From positions 1-28,491 of the forward strand of contig JANBQC010000363.1 of assembly GCA_027576995.1 (NCBI GenBank): a stretch of 28,491 nucleotides of DNA, written 5' to 3'. Below, one piece after another: positions 8,754 to 19,500 of this stretch. Each line of letters starts with the position of its first letter. Positions within the stretch are counted from its first letter, which is position 1. Made by a program: the position numbers and the translations under genes. This DNA comes from Dimargaris cristalligena (Eukaryota > Kickxellomycota > Dimargaritomycetes > Dimargaritales > Dimargaritaceae). The notes under the pieces are model-generated. The model was not told the origin of the DNA. It searched no databases and saw only the letters and a list, made by a program, of their open reading frames with translations.

Positions 8754-10052
8754 ACTACCCCTGCCGTTCACTAGGTCCTCTATTAGGAGGGCTAGTATAG
8801 TAGTATCCCTCTCCGTCCCCTCGAATCCCAACTAATGAAAGGGGAATGTGCAACAGATTGTAATTAGTTTATTTTCTAACCCCACTGACTTTGCCTTTTT
8901 TTAATATATTTTTTACGTGGTAAAATTCACCTTCAATTCTGTTATCACCCAATCTCCATTTGGAATTTCTCCGTTTATTATTTTTGACTACCCCTTCCTC
9001 CCGCCCTCACTCCCACCCATCACTCTTGAATATATGGCTGATATTCATATGTATTTTTTTATAGCTAGTCGACCAGCAAATAAAAAACCGCTCAACCCGC
9101 ACATCAAAATTAAAACAAGCGTCTATACTACTTAGCTGGTGTTCATGCTCTTCTCCTTTTATTTCTGGTAGTCTGTGAAGGGTACCATTATCAATGGTTG
9201 TATGGTATTTGCCGTGATATATTGGGCCGCTATGCAGCTAGACAACCCCCTAATTAAATAAATGAAATTTGGCTGTTGGGCAGTACGGTTAAAATGCCAT
9301 TAAAGCCTCACAGATCGCCGTGAGCATTTTCCTTCCAGCCTTACAAATTATTCACTGGTTCAATACAATTACTACTGCTGCCTCTAATCCTGTGGCTGGA
9401 GTTAGCACCGCCGATACCAATGTGACAGTATCCTTGCCTGAGGGTGGTGTGACCGGGGACCGAAAGCAACTACAGGTCTCTGGCCTCTTGGAAATACCAG
9501 TTATTAACAAATAGTATCCCTGTCAACCAGGCATATCAAGCAAAGTGTCGCCCCATCGTTCTGCCAGGGTTATTGCGTTATATCCGCAGTCACAGCAGGG
9601 CCCGACTCTAGTTACCAAAGCAGTCTGGCTCCCTTGGAGTCCGTCGGAATAACCGGGATTATAGCCCCGGTCACAACATCAGCAAACTAGGGCGTATCTC
9701 AGCCACCCTCGACCCGACCAGGGACTCCTTGCTAACGACAACCACCCCACGGGTGCTAAAATAGCTTACTATTATAAACATTATTCCCGAAGGTTCGGCC
9801 CCTCAATAGGTCTATCGGTTGCCAGTTATAGGTCATGTAAAAATATATCAGTTATGCACTCTGATTCTTTAGTTTACTAGCGCCTACATCGCTTTCACTA
9901 GCTCCGTACTTTAAATACCTTCCTTAATAAATTCGCTCATACCATTCGCTCCTTTAACTCCACCAGCCTCGATGGACTTGGGAATGGGCAGATTTTATCT
10001 GAAGGAACAAGCCAAGAATCCCCTAATTTATTCACCAATCGTTTTTTTAAAT

Positions 10053-10068
10053 TATATATATATATATA
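10053..10068. repeat. (TA)8 microsatellite
   Basis: Eight uninterrupted TA units in the gene-poor region upstream of the NRPS. Confidence 0.85.
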
Positions 10069-10218
10069 TGGGTGAAATTCAAACCAGTTGTATAAGGTTC
10101 TACATAATATGTGTATGGGCGAATATATGTGAGAATAGCTTTTAACCAGTAATATTGGTCTCATCCAATGGATTTTTCATTATACAACCTGAATGAACCA
10201 TCTTGATATTATTAAGAT

Positions 10219-10247
10219 CCAATAGCAATTTACCCAGCAGCTATTGG
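10219..10247. repeat. Inverted repeat, 8-bp perfect arms, 13-base spacer
   Basis: CCAATAGC (10219-10226) is matched by its exact reverse complement GCTATTGG (10240-10247). Each arm contains a CCAAT core facing outward-inward. It could be a regulatory site or a chance hairpin; no gene lies close by. Confidence 0.4.
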
Positions 10248-11027
10248 TCATGTTAAAGAGTGAGCGGTATAAGCACGTTTATTAAGAGAGAATCAAATTC
10301 TGTGTGACTAATGGAGAACATTGCGAGTGCTAGTAAACTGAAGGATCAGGGGGTGACGCCGATTCACTTTTATATGACCAATGATTAGCATCCGACAGAC
10401 ATGAGGAGAAGGCCGAAAGCATCTTCACGGAGCCTTCAGGAGTAATACTCCTAGTGATAGGTCGCCATGTCGTCCATGGGGTAATAGTGATTAAAAAACA
10501 GTCCCTGGTCGGGAAATGGGTGATTAAAACACATCCTAGTACACTGGTGGTAGGTTCCAGGGGAGCCGGTCTCCTTTGGAAGCGGGGGTCGGCCCCTGCT
10601 CTGGCAGTGGGTGTACCAGTCACATACCGACCACTTTGCTTATATTTCGCTTATTCAATAAATATATTGCGTACTTTTCGGGTTAGTATATATAATTTCT
10701 TTTAGGACTATTTGGCTCGCTTGTTAGAATACCAACCCATCACCCAAACCTATCTATGCTGGCAATAGAACTAATCCCCCTATTGAGATTTCCGGATTTG
10801 TCGTGTTATAAACATGAAATTTAAGTGAGTGTTGTTATTAAAGTGGCATGTAGCGGGGATTTGTGAGTGGAGGAATAACGTAGCGATAGGAGTGTCAGTA
10901 ACCTAAAGAGACACCAGCATGGTTAACAGACCACCCTTTATATGTAATTGATGCTAACTCTACCGCATGGGATTGTTAATGTCTAGCAGACGCGAGGTTC
11001 GCCCCTATAGAGTATTGGGGCCTTGAG

Positions 11028-11372
11028 ATGGACCTGGTAAAGTGGGGCTATAGTGTATCTAGTATACCTTGGCCAACGGCGGTAAAGATTTATCAAATAT
11101 CCGTGACCGGGGTCTCCCAATGGCCCGACACCAGGTTTCTTTGGTCCACGGCAATACTGTCCCCGGCCAAGGGTGATGACACATCGATATCAGTGGAATT
11201 ACGCCTAGCCGCAGGGTCTGAAATGACAGCTGTGAGCCTACGTAATGGACAATCCTACTGGTTCACCGGACTCGAAACTACAATCGCGCCTTTATTCCGG
11301 ATAGAGTTAATAATAGCTGACCATATTGTTAGGGCTATGGAGGCCGTCCCTGGAAGGTACTGGGTTGTCTAG
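11028..11372 (+). CDS. Doubtful 114-residue ORF, no recognised domain
   Basis: An ATG-initiated frame of 114 residues with balanced amino-acid composition (for example SISVELRLAAGSEMTAVSL), open back to a stop at 10977. I recognise no family. Its local composition is somewhat more coding-like than the flanks, and the stop at 11370-11372 is followed at once by GGTAAGT, a perfect fungal 5' splice-site consensus. It may be an orphan small gene, an exon read in the wrong frame, or chance. No signal peptide or membrane segment is evident. Confidence 0.18.
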   Translation: MDLVKWGYSVSSIPWPTAVKIYQISVTGVSQWPDTRFLWSTAILSPAKGDDTSISVELRLAAGSEMTAVSLRNGQSYWFTGLETTIAPLFRIELIIADHIVRAMEAVPGRYWVV

Positions 11373-12586
11373 CGGTAAGTTCTTCTTTATATAACGTACA
11401 CTGAGTCGACCAATAGGAAATACCTATGGGGTAATTAGAATACCCGTCCAGAGGTAGACAGTCATATACACTTCACCCCCCGCTCCCCTCCGTGGATCTA
11501 GGTGGTTCCCTTTCTGTTCTATTCGATACTAATTGTCCATATAGATTAAAAGGATATTTATAAAGGCTACAATATAAATGAAAATAAATGTTTCAACTAC
11601 ATACTAATTCAGTACGGCCAGTTCCCCTTTAGGCTGCATAAAGGTCGATACAGTACTTTGCTCCTAGATTCCTGAACGGGTAATAGCTGCAGGAGCCGTG
11701 ATCAGTTAAACGAGTGATAGTGCCGAATCTGTTTTTAATATATATGCAGTAGAACCGATATTGCGCGATCTTTAGGTGACTAACTACTGGCTTACTATAT
11801 TTGGATAGTAGGTCTCGTTTTTAACTATAACCGTGGAATCATATACCTGTTTTATGTGTTGGAATACTAAGGACGTAAAGGAAATAAAACTGGAAGTAAG
11901 GGAAGAAGGCAGCTAGAGGACAGTAGGTGCCTCTAGGTGGTTAGTTTTATTAAACTGTAATTTCTATGGGGTGAAATATAAGTGGCTAATATATATGATC
12001 TCATGATAGCAGAATAAACTAACATAGTTGGGTGAAACAGGATAGGATAAAGAACACGTAGGAACATATTCTTCAACATTATGATTCTATCGTTTATGAG
12101 AAATCTGTTATTTTCTTGACGTTGCTCAATATTTTATCAGCTGTCATCGCCCGGTATTCATTCCAGACTTTATAGGATGTCACTATTACACATGTCATGA
12201 TGTTGGTTATATGGTGCTGACCGGTCCCCTCCAGCATTTATTAATTAATGGGTCCTAAACCAAAGTGTGGATGCCATACGTTTCTTCGAATCACTAAGCC
12301 GATTTGGTCAATAACCAATCGGGGTACAGGGTATCTCCAATGTCTGCAACCCACGCAGGGGAGCATAATGATACTACCTTTAGAATGGTGGGAATGAATG
12401 AGGCGACGGGTTGCTCCGGTGAATGCGATAATAAGGGTTACGATTCGCTGGATTCATTATAGTTTGCAAGGACTAGGGGCCCCATAGTCAGTCTTTCAAT
12501 CTGATTTATAGGGTGACGACTTCCTCTAAACCCTGATATGATACGATGGTCAAGCTTCAGTAGAAACATATATATGGTCGCTAAAC

Positions 12587-12610
12587 TGACAGCCATGGTA
12601 GCTGCTGTCA
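12587..12610. promoter_or_regulatory. Inverted repeat spanning an upstream ATG of the NRPS
   Basis: TGACAGC (12587-12593) and its exact reverse complement GCTGTCA (12604-12610) flank a 10-base loop that contains the ATG at 12595. It could be a dimeric regulator site or, in RNA, a hairpin hiding an upstream start. It lies 130 bases before the NRPS ATG. Confidence 0.35.
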
Positions 12611-12645
12611 AGTCTTTTTCTTCAACCCTCTGCGCTCCGATTTAA
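12595..12645 (+). promoter_or_regulatory. Upstream ORF of 16 codons before the NRPS
   Basis: ATG at 12595 opens a 16-residue frame (MVAAVKSFSSTLCAPI) that ends at TAA 12643-12645, in a different frame from the NRPS whose ATG is 95 bases further on. If included in the transcript it would be expected to reduce translation of the NRPS. The peptide has no known homologue that I can name. Confidence 0.3.
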
Positions 12646-12739
12646 TTCACCTCAATCACCTTCAAATATCTCCCACTTATCAATAATTTTACGTTTAATC
12701 TATTAGTCCACCTGATCCTCCGTTTACACTACGACCCCA

Positions 12740-13510
12740 ATGTTCGATTTACCCCCCGCTGTTCCCATCGTGACCCCAAGCCTAACGGCGGTCTCGACGG
12801 ATTATCAATCCGCTATTGCCTTGCCCCTTAGTAAACCCCGTATCAGTTTGGCAGGTTATTCATCCTGGGTGAGCATCCTTGCATTCCCTGGTACGCTGGG
12901 GGCCGAGCACCATAGCTTTGTGCAGACCCATCGGATGGCCACAGCTATTATCCTAAGTCGTTACTATCGCCGGCCCGCCGTTGCTTTCGCCCACTGGCGA
13001 GGCCAGCCTAGTTCACCCGCGGTCAATGGCCAGGTCCCCGAACCATTTCAATTAGTTCTCGCTCGAGTGGACCCCGACTCCCCGATTTCCCCCGCCATGC
13101 TACAAAACAATGCACCTATACATATCCCTGAATCTTCTGGATATGTAATCGAGGTGATTCTCCACACTGCTATTAATGGTTCCAGGGAGATGAATCCCAG
13201 GTCGGAATCTGGTAACAGTCACAGTCAGTCCAAGGAGGTTGAAGCCGACCCACATATCGCGGATCTATTGGCCAAAAGCACCGCTCATCTGGCCATAGGT
13301 TGCACAAATAACCAGGCGGAGTTCACCCAGATCACAATAACTTACGCTCGCGCTCAGTATCGTGACTCGGCCGTAGCAGAGTTCGCAAATCAATTCGTAA
13401 CCGTTTGTGCGGCCGTTACCCAGGCGTTGAAGAGTGACCGGCCCATCCTTATACGTGATATTGCTTGGGTGTGTAACCAGGAACGGTTACGCCTCCTAGA
13501 CTTCTCCCAC
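12740..13510 (+). other. NRPS N-terminal half condensation domain
   Basis: This stretch resembles only the C-terminal half of a C domain: TAIILSRYYRRPAVAFAHW aligns with the family's LLLSRYTGQxDVVFG segment, GQVPEPFQLVLARVDPDSPI with VGxFINTLPLRVRVDPDxPV, and TITYARAQYRDSAVAEFANQF with the closing helix. The N-terminal half with HHxxxDG is missing, and I see none in the 2 kb upstream. Many fungal NRPSs begin with such a non-catalytic remnant in front of the first A domain, so it is probably structural. Confidence 0.7.
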
Positions 13511-16500
13511 GTGAACAGACCCGTCCAGGAAGTCGGCCAGCCTATCCATCACTTGTTCAGTGACTGTGCCCGACGTTATCCCGACCACTTGGCCTTAATA
13601 CATGGACCTGACGAATGGACCTATGCGCAGCTGGACTACGCCAGTTCGGAACTGGCCCGGGTTCTAGTAGATCGATACGGGGCCCTTCCCGAAGTACGGA
13701 TCGCACTGCTCATCCCCAAGTCAATTGCCTACAACATGGTTATTCTGGCCGTGTTCAAGTCAGGGGCTGCCTACGTACCCCTCGATCCTGACTACCCCTC
13801 CGATCGAATTCGGTTCGTTTTAGAGGATAGTGGCGCAACTCTGCTTATTACCGCTGAAGCAGTGCTTGGTAGCGTACCCGATCAGCTTCAGATACCAACC
13901 TTGACTGTGGATCCATACGCCCAACGACCAGTTACTCAAGTACCTTTGGATTTTCAATCGTTCCCTTCATCCCCCAGTGACCTGGCCTACATAATCTATA
14001 CTTCGGGCACAACCGGTCGACCCAAGGGTGTCTTGGTCGAACACCAGGGTGTGGCCAACATGGCTACTGATCCGCGTTTAAATGATGCCTATGGCCCCGG
14101 CCGCCGCACTCTCCAGACCGGATCGATTGCCTTTGACGGTGTTCTATCAATCACCTTCCGGTCTTTGTGCTCTGGCAGTACCCTCGTGATCTCGACGGAT
14201 AATTTACTGGAAGACCTACAGAATGTTAATACCGGTTTTCTGGTAACCTCATTCCTGTCCCGCTTGAGCCCCTTAGACTTTCCGGAAATGGATGTAATTG
14301 TATTCGGCGGTGAATCCCTGCTACCGGAACAACAAGAACGATGGTCACCCCATTGTCTCTTGGCCAACCATTATGGCCCGACCGAAGGAACCGTCTACTC
14401 TAACATGGCGTTGATTGGGCCCGATGACGATATTACCATTGGTAGGCCTATCCGTAACGTTTTCAATCTGGTAGTCGATGATGACCTTCAACTAGTGCCC
14501 GTCGGGGTCCCAGGCGAACTCCTTATTGGTGGCGTGGGAGTGGCTCGGGGATACCAAAACCTACCCGAGCTGACCGCCAAAAAGTTCATTCCCAATCCAT
14601 TTGGGGAGGGCCGAGTCTATCGCACCGGAGATTACGTCCGGTGGCTTCCAAACGGGATGATTGAATTTATTGGTCGAATCGATAACCAAATCAAACTGCG
14701 TGGATACCGGATTGAGATTGACGAGATTGAGAATGTCGCGAGTCAATTTTCAGGACTTCAGCAGTGTGTGGCGGTTGTAGTTCAGGACACTCTGGTACTG
14801 TACGCCAGTCCTATCAGCCTTGATATAACCGGCTTGTTGGACTACCTAAGGGAACGGCTGTCCAAACAGATGGTGCCTGAGCTAGTGGTGCCCATGGCGG
14901 ACTTTAAAACCACTGTAATGGGGAAACTCGATCGCCAGTCTCTACCCGCAGTTGGTCATTTAATATTGAAGAATTCGTTGTCTTCTATAACTAGGTCATG
15001 TATTGAAGCTCCTCATTCAGAGGTCGAGGAGGACCTCCGACGAGTCTGGGGGCAGGTTTTACAGCTAGATCCCGATCGCATCAGTACTACGGACCACTTT
15101 TTTCGAATCGGCGGCGACTCTATTTCGGCTATTTTACTGGTATCCAGAGGCCAGCAGATGGGATATCAGCTAACTGTCCCATTGATCTACCAGTACCCTG
15201 AGCTTCGCCTACTTGCCCAACACATTAAAATAGGCACTAACAACCAGGCCAATATCAACTCTGCGTATCAAGAACAGATTCTGGGTGAAGTGGCTTTAAC
15301 CCCTATCCAGCGCTGGTTTAGTGTCACTGGCCTTCGTAACCCCCACCACTTTAACCAGTCGTTTACGTTGACAGTCAATCCCAAGGCCACTTTATCATTA
15401 GCGGCCATATCCGACGCTTTTGTGGCCCTGGCCAACCACCACGATATTCTCCGAGCCCGATTCCAGCCTGACGAAGGCGACCAACAGTGGGTCCAGACAA
15501 TTCCTACAGCCGCCGCCGTCCCAGCTGATTTCCTATTGTTGGAAGAGACAGTTTCGTCCGAAGACTACGCAAACTTTATTCTACGTGTCCAGTCTAGCCT
15601 TAATTTAACTACCGGCCCTGTATTAGCAGCGGTCCTGATTCACAATTCAGAGTGCAAGTCCCAGTCCCGCCTATTCATCACCATCCACCACATTTTGGTG
15701 GACTTGATTGCCTGGCGTATTCTGATTGAGGATTTGAATACCCTATTTCGAGGTGCCTCGCTTCCGCCAAAAACACTACCCTTCCAAGCTTGGGCCACCC
15801 AACTGGGCGACTATGCTGCTACTCTTTCGGCCGATATCTGGCCCACCCAGGTGGACACCGACAAGCCCATTGCTGACATCGGGGACCTCCTTCCACCACC
15901 AGAATGGGATACTGTCGGTACCCAAGCAGCCCGTCTTTCCACCTCATCCGAGTTTGACTCGGACGCCACCCAATCATTGTTTGAACTGGCGCCGAAGCTG
16001 CGAGTCACTCCACGGGACCTACTATTGGCTACCTTCACCCACGCCTTCGCCACTACCATCGGGCTGGACCAGGTTACATACTGTATGGAAAGCCACGGTC
16101 GTGAACCATGGTCGTCGGACCAAGACATTACCCGTACCGTAGGCTGGTTTACCGCGCTTTATCCTCTTGTTCTGCGGGTTCAGCTTGAACAGTCTTTATT
16201 GGACCTGTTGCACCACACTAAGGAAGCCATCCAACAAATTCCAATGAAGGGACTGCCGTACGCTTTATTGAAGTACACGCCTGGGGTTGCAGCGGAGGAG
16301 CGGGCTAAGCTGGGGGCCAAGACCCCGGCCCATCTAGATGTTCAGTTTAACTACTTTGGACGCTTCAACGGTAGCAATAGTGACTTGATGGATGATCTTC
16401 TATCCATCGAATGGTCTGACTACTTTGGTTTGCACGACTTTGCCCCACACGATAGGGTTATCTATGACATTAACCCCATGCCGACGGTGGCTGGCAACTG

Positions 16501-19500
16501 TCTACGCCTTATCATAGAGTACAATCCCCTAGTTTACCACCGCGGCGTCATTGACGAATTTATGGCCAAATGGCGCCATAATCTTATGCAGCTTGCTAAT
16601 TCTATAAACCAGCCACATTCCATTGATGTGGAGCCTCTTCTCACGCGATTTGATTTTGACCACCTCCGACTCTCCGACACCGAATTCCAAGAGGTTATTA
16701 GCGAAGTTCGCCGCCGTCAGATTCCTCTCGATCAGGTGGAAGACTTGTTACCTTGCATTGCTCTCCAAGGTGGTTTATTAACCGGGTTAACTTCCGATGC
16801 CACTGCCTATTTAGTGCAGGCTGCTTTCAAAATACATGGCCCACTGAATGCCGATCGACTGCTTAAAGCATGGCAGGCTGTTTCCCAGCAGCACACCGCT
16901 CTACGCACTATTTTTATTGAATCATCGTCAAAGCAGTCTCAAGGATACATTCAAGCCGTTCTTCGGTCGTGTTCCACCGCCTGGACTATTTCCGAGCAGC
17001 CCTTAAAGTCTCTTGAAGAATTCCTAGCCCATAACCGCCGGCGGGGTTTTACTTTGCAGGAGCACATGGTCCGCAACTTTGTGTTCCCCACTGCCAATAG
17101 TCAAGTCCATCAAGTCATTGTGACATTTCACCATTCTCTCTGCGATGGCTGGTCGCTGCCATTATTACTCCAGGCGTGGACAGAGGCCTACCACCACCCC
17201 AATCAGCCTATACCGAATCCATCGGCGTCCTTTACCTCGGTTGTCCACCATGTCGGCCAACTTCATTCAGACTTGACCAAGCCCTTTTGGGTCGAGTTTC
17301 TGCGGGATGCGCCAACTACCCCTGCGCCTCTAATCCTCCTTGGTAGCGCTGGTTCCCCGGGCTGGGCCGAGTATTTAACTAGTATCGATATTCCCCGAGC
17401 TGATTTAACGCGGTGTTCTCAGGCGCATAATGTGACGGTTGCAACACTGCTACGAGCTGCCTATGCCCTCGTTTTGGGACGCCTTCTCAATCAGGACGAT
17501 GTAGTGTTTGGTGTAACCCTCTCTGGACGGAATCTAGGACTTTTAGGAATAGACCAGACCATTGGCCCGTGTACGAACACTCTACCTTTTCGTGTACGCT
17601 TAGGACACACCTCCATTTCGTCCTGGCTGCGTACACTTCACCAAGACCAGGTGGACATGATTCCATTCGAGCACTCCCGACTGACTGATATAAGCCGTCG
17701 GACCTCTCTTGGTCGAAGTGGGTCACTCTTCCAAACGCTACTGGGGATGGAGAATTTCCCCAACTTCGTAACCGACCTTTCGCACGATTTTACTCTATCT
17801 GACCTGCGGGTCCATGAATTTACAGAATATCCCTTAGCTGTCAACTTTATCGACGCTCCCTGTAAAATCAAGGTCAAGGTATTTTACAACACGTCCAATT
17901 TTTCAGAGTCGGCAATTAGTCTACTGATTGGAATGATTCAGTCTGTTCTAAGACAGATTTCGTCGGTGGACACTAATACAACTGTAGATCAGCTTGCTCT
18001 CGCAGTTCTACCGCCGAATCTCCAAAGTGTTTCTGAACTAGCAGCGAACAACATGGGAGGCACACTTCAACCTTCGTCACTTGTCCAAATTTGGGATGCT
18101 ACTATACGCGACCACTCCCGTCACCCGGCTTACGTATCTAAAGAGTATATTCTGTCATATGGCCAGGTTGACCAACTCGCAGATGCCTTGGTATTTCGAT
18201 CTAGCCAAATTCTCAAGCAGAATCGCCCATCCATTGTAGCCCTCGTGGATAGTGTTGAACATCTACTAGTCTGTCTAGTGAGCACAGTCAAGTTAGGGGC
18301 CCACCTCACCCTTCTGGCAAGCCCATGTACGCTTGACCAGTTGACTGTGTGTATTGAATTAACCGCAAGCGGGGCTGTGTGGCTACCGGCTACCAAAGTC
18401 GAGGAAATCCGTCCATTCCTGAATGGGGTTGTGGAGCTGGTTACCATATCAAATGTGGCTGAGGAACACACGAATGGTGCCTATGTGTCTCATCGATTCA
18501 AGCCTCCCACTGATGTACAGGACCCCAGTCTGTCTTTTATTTCCCAAAAGAACTCGGGTGACCCAGTGCTGTACACTGCTAGTGGTTCGTGTATCCAGAG
18601 CACCCTTGCTTCAACCCAGCATTTTGTATCGGACACTACTAGTATTATTTTTGACTATTCTGTGTTCCTTGATACTCCTCAGGCTGCTTGGCTTGCCCTA
18701 TTGAGCCTGTCATCGCACGGAACAATCCACGCCCTTGATTTACCACTCGATAAGTATAATAGGCTGACCTCGTGCCGCGTCACTGCTGCTGATTCCCTAG
18801 GTAATGATTTGGATGAGAGCAATAGGCTGGTTCTTTGTGACCTGGCCCAGACTCGCTGGTCTGATCGCATTAGTCTGGTCAAACCCACTGACAGCTGCCT
18901 AATCTTTATTGAATCCATCTTCCATGGCCACCAACGGGTCACTGAAGAGCAGTTGGCGTCCCAATCTTTCCCCAATGTAGCCAAGCCCTCCATTAACTAT
19001 TCCCTGGGGGTGCTGGATTGCCATGGCCACCCCTGTCCCCCGGGAATTATTGGCCGCCTGACTTTCTCCCCCCCACTGTCCTCCGACTTTCCAATACCTG
19101 AAAGGTATCCAATTCTTGGCTACCGAGATTGTACCAACCTAGTGCATGTGCTAGGCCCGATCACCCAGAGAGTTACTGTTAAGGATCAACAAGTTCATCT
19201 TGGTGTACTGAGTCAAGCACTAGTTAACGCTGGTGCTCTTTCCCCAAGATGTCTAATACTGCCCGATGAGCGAATAGTGGCCTTAGTTGCCAATATCACC
19301 GAAGCGGAATTAACTCGGCTTGAGCAATCTGTGGCCCCACCCGGCACTTCTCCCACTCTAGCACCCCATGCCATTATTTCGACCCACGCCTTCCCCCATG
19401 TGACCGGGCTTGCCGAGCATCTTTTGCCATACTTCGCCCAGGCTTATCTCGCCACCCTCCCCTTTCGCCAATCAGAATCAATGTCCGAAACAGAATGGTG

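Larger units (their letters stand above)
8754..12739. other. Gene-poor 4-kb flank upstream of the NRPS
   Basis: I find no recognisable gene. Frames at 8917-9135, 9320-9514 (GTG start), 9937-10164 (reverse), 10330-10623 (reverse) and 10454-10705 lack domain signals. The stretch at about 9340-9760 and 10440-10640 is more GC-rich than its surroundings and might be decayed coding sequence, but no family can be named. It also holds small inverted repeats (10219-10247, 12587-12610) and a (TA)8 repeat. The last 130 bases are pyrimidine-rich and probably the NRPS leader. Confidence 0.45.

Noticed and set aside
9320..9514. 64-residue frame starting at GTG
   Set aside because: Non-ATG start, no domain; kept only as part of a possible decayed stretch.
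1..12739. tRNA, rRNA, CRISPR array or transposon ends
   Set aside because: By eye I found no T-loop/A-box pairs in tRNA spacing, no rRNA-like segment, no regularly spaced repeats and no terminal repeats with a transposase or reverse transcriptase.
12705..12740. An intron ending at TTAG before the NRPS start, which would move the start upstream
   Set aside because: Reading on from that acceptor in the NRPS frame meets TGA at 12713, so the frame could not be joined there.
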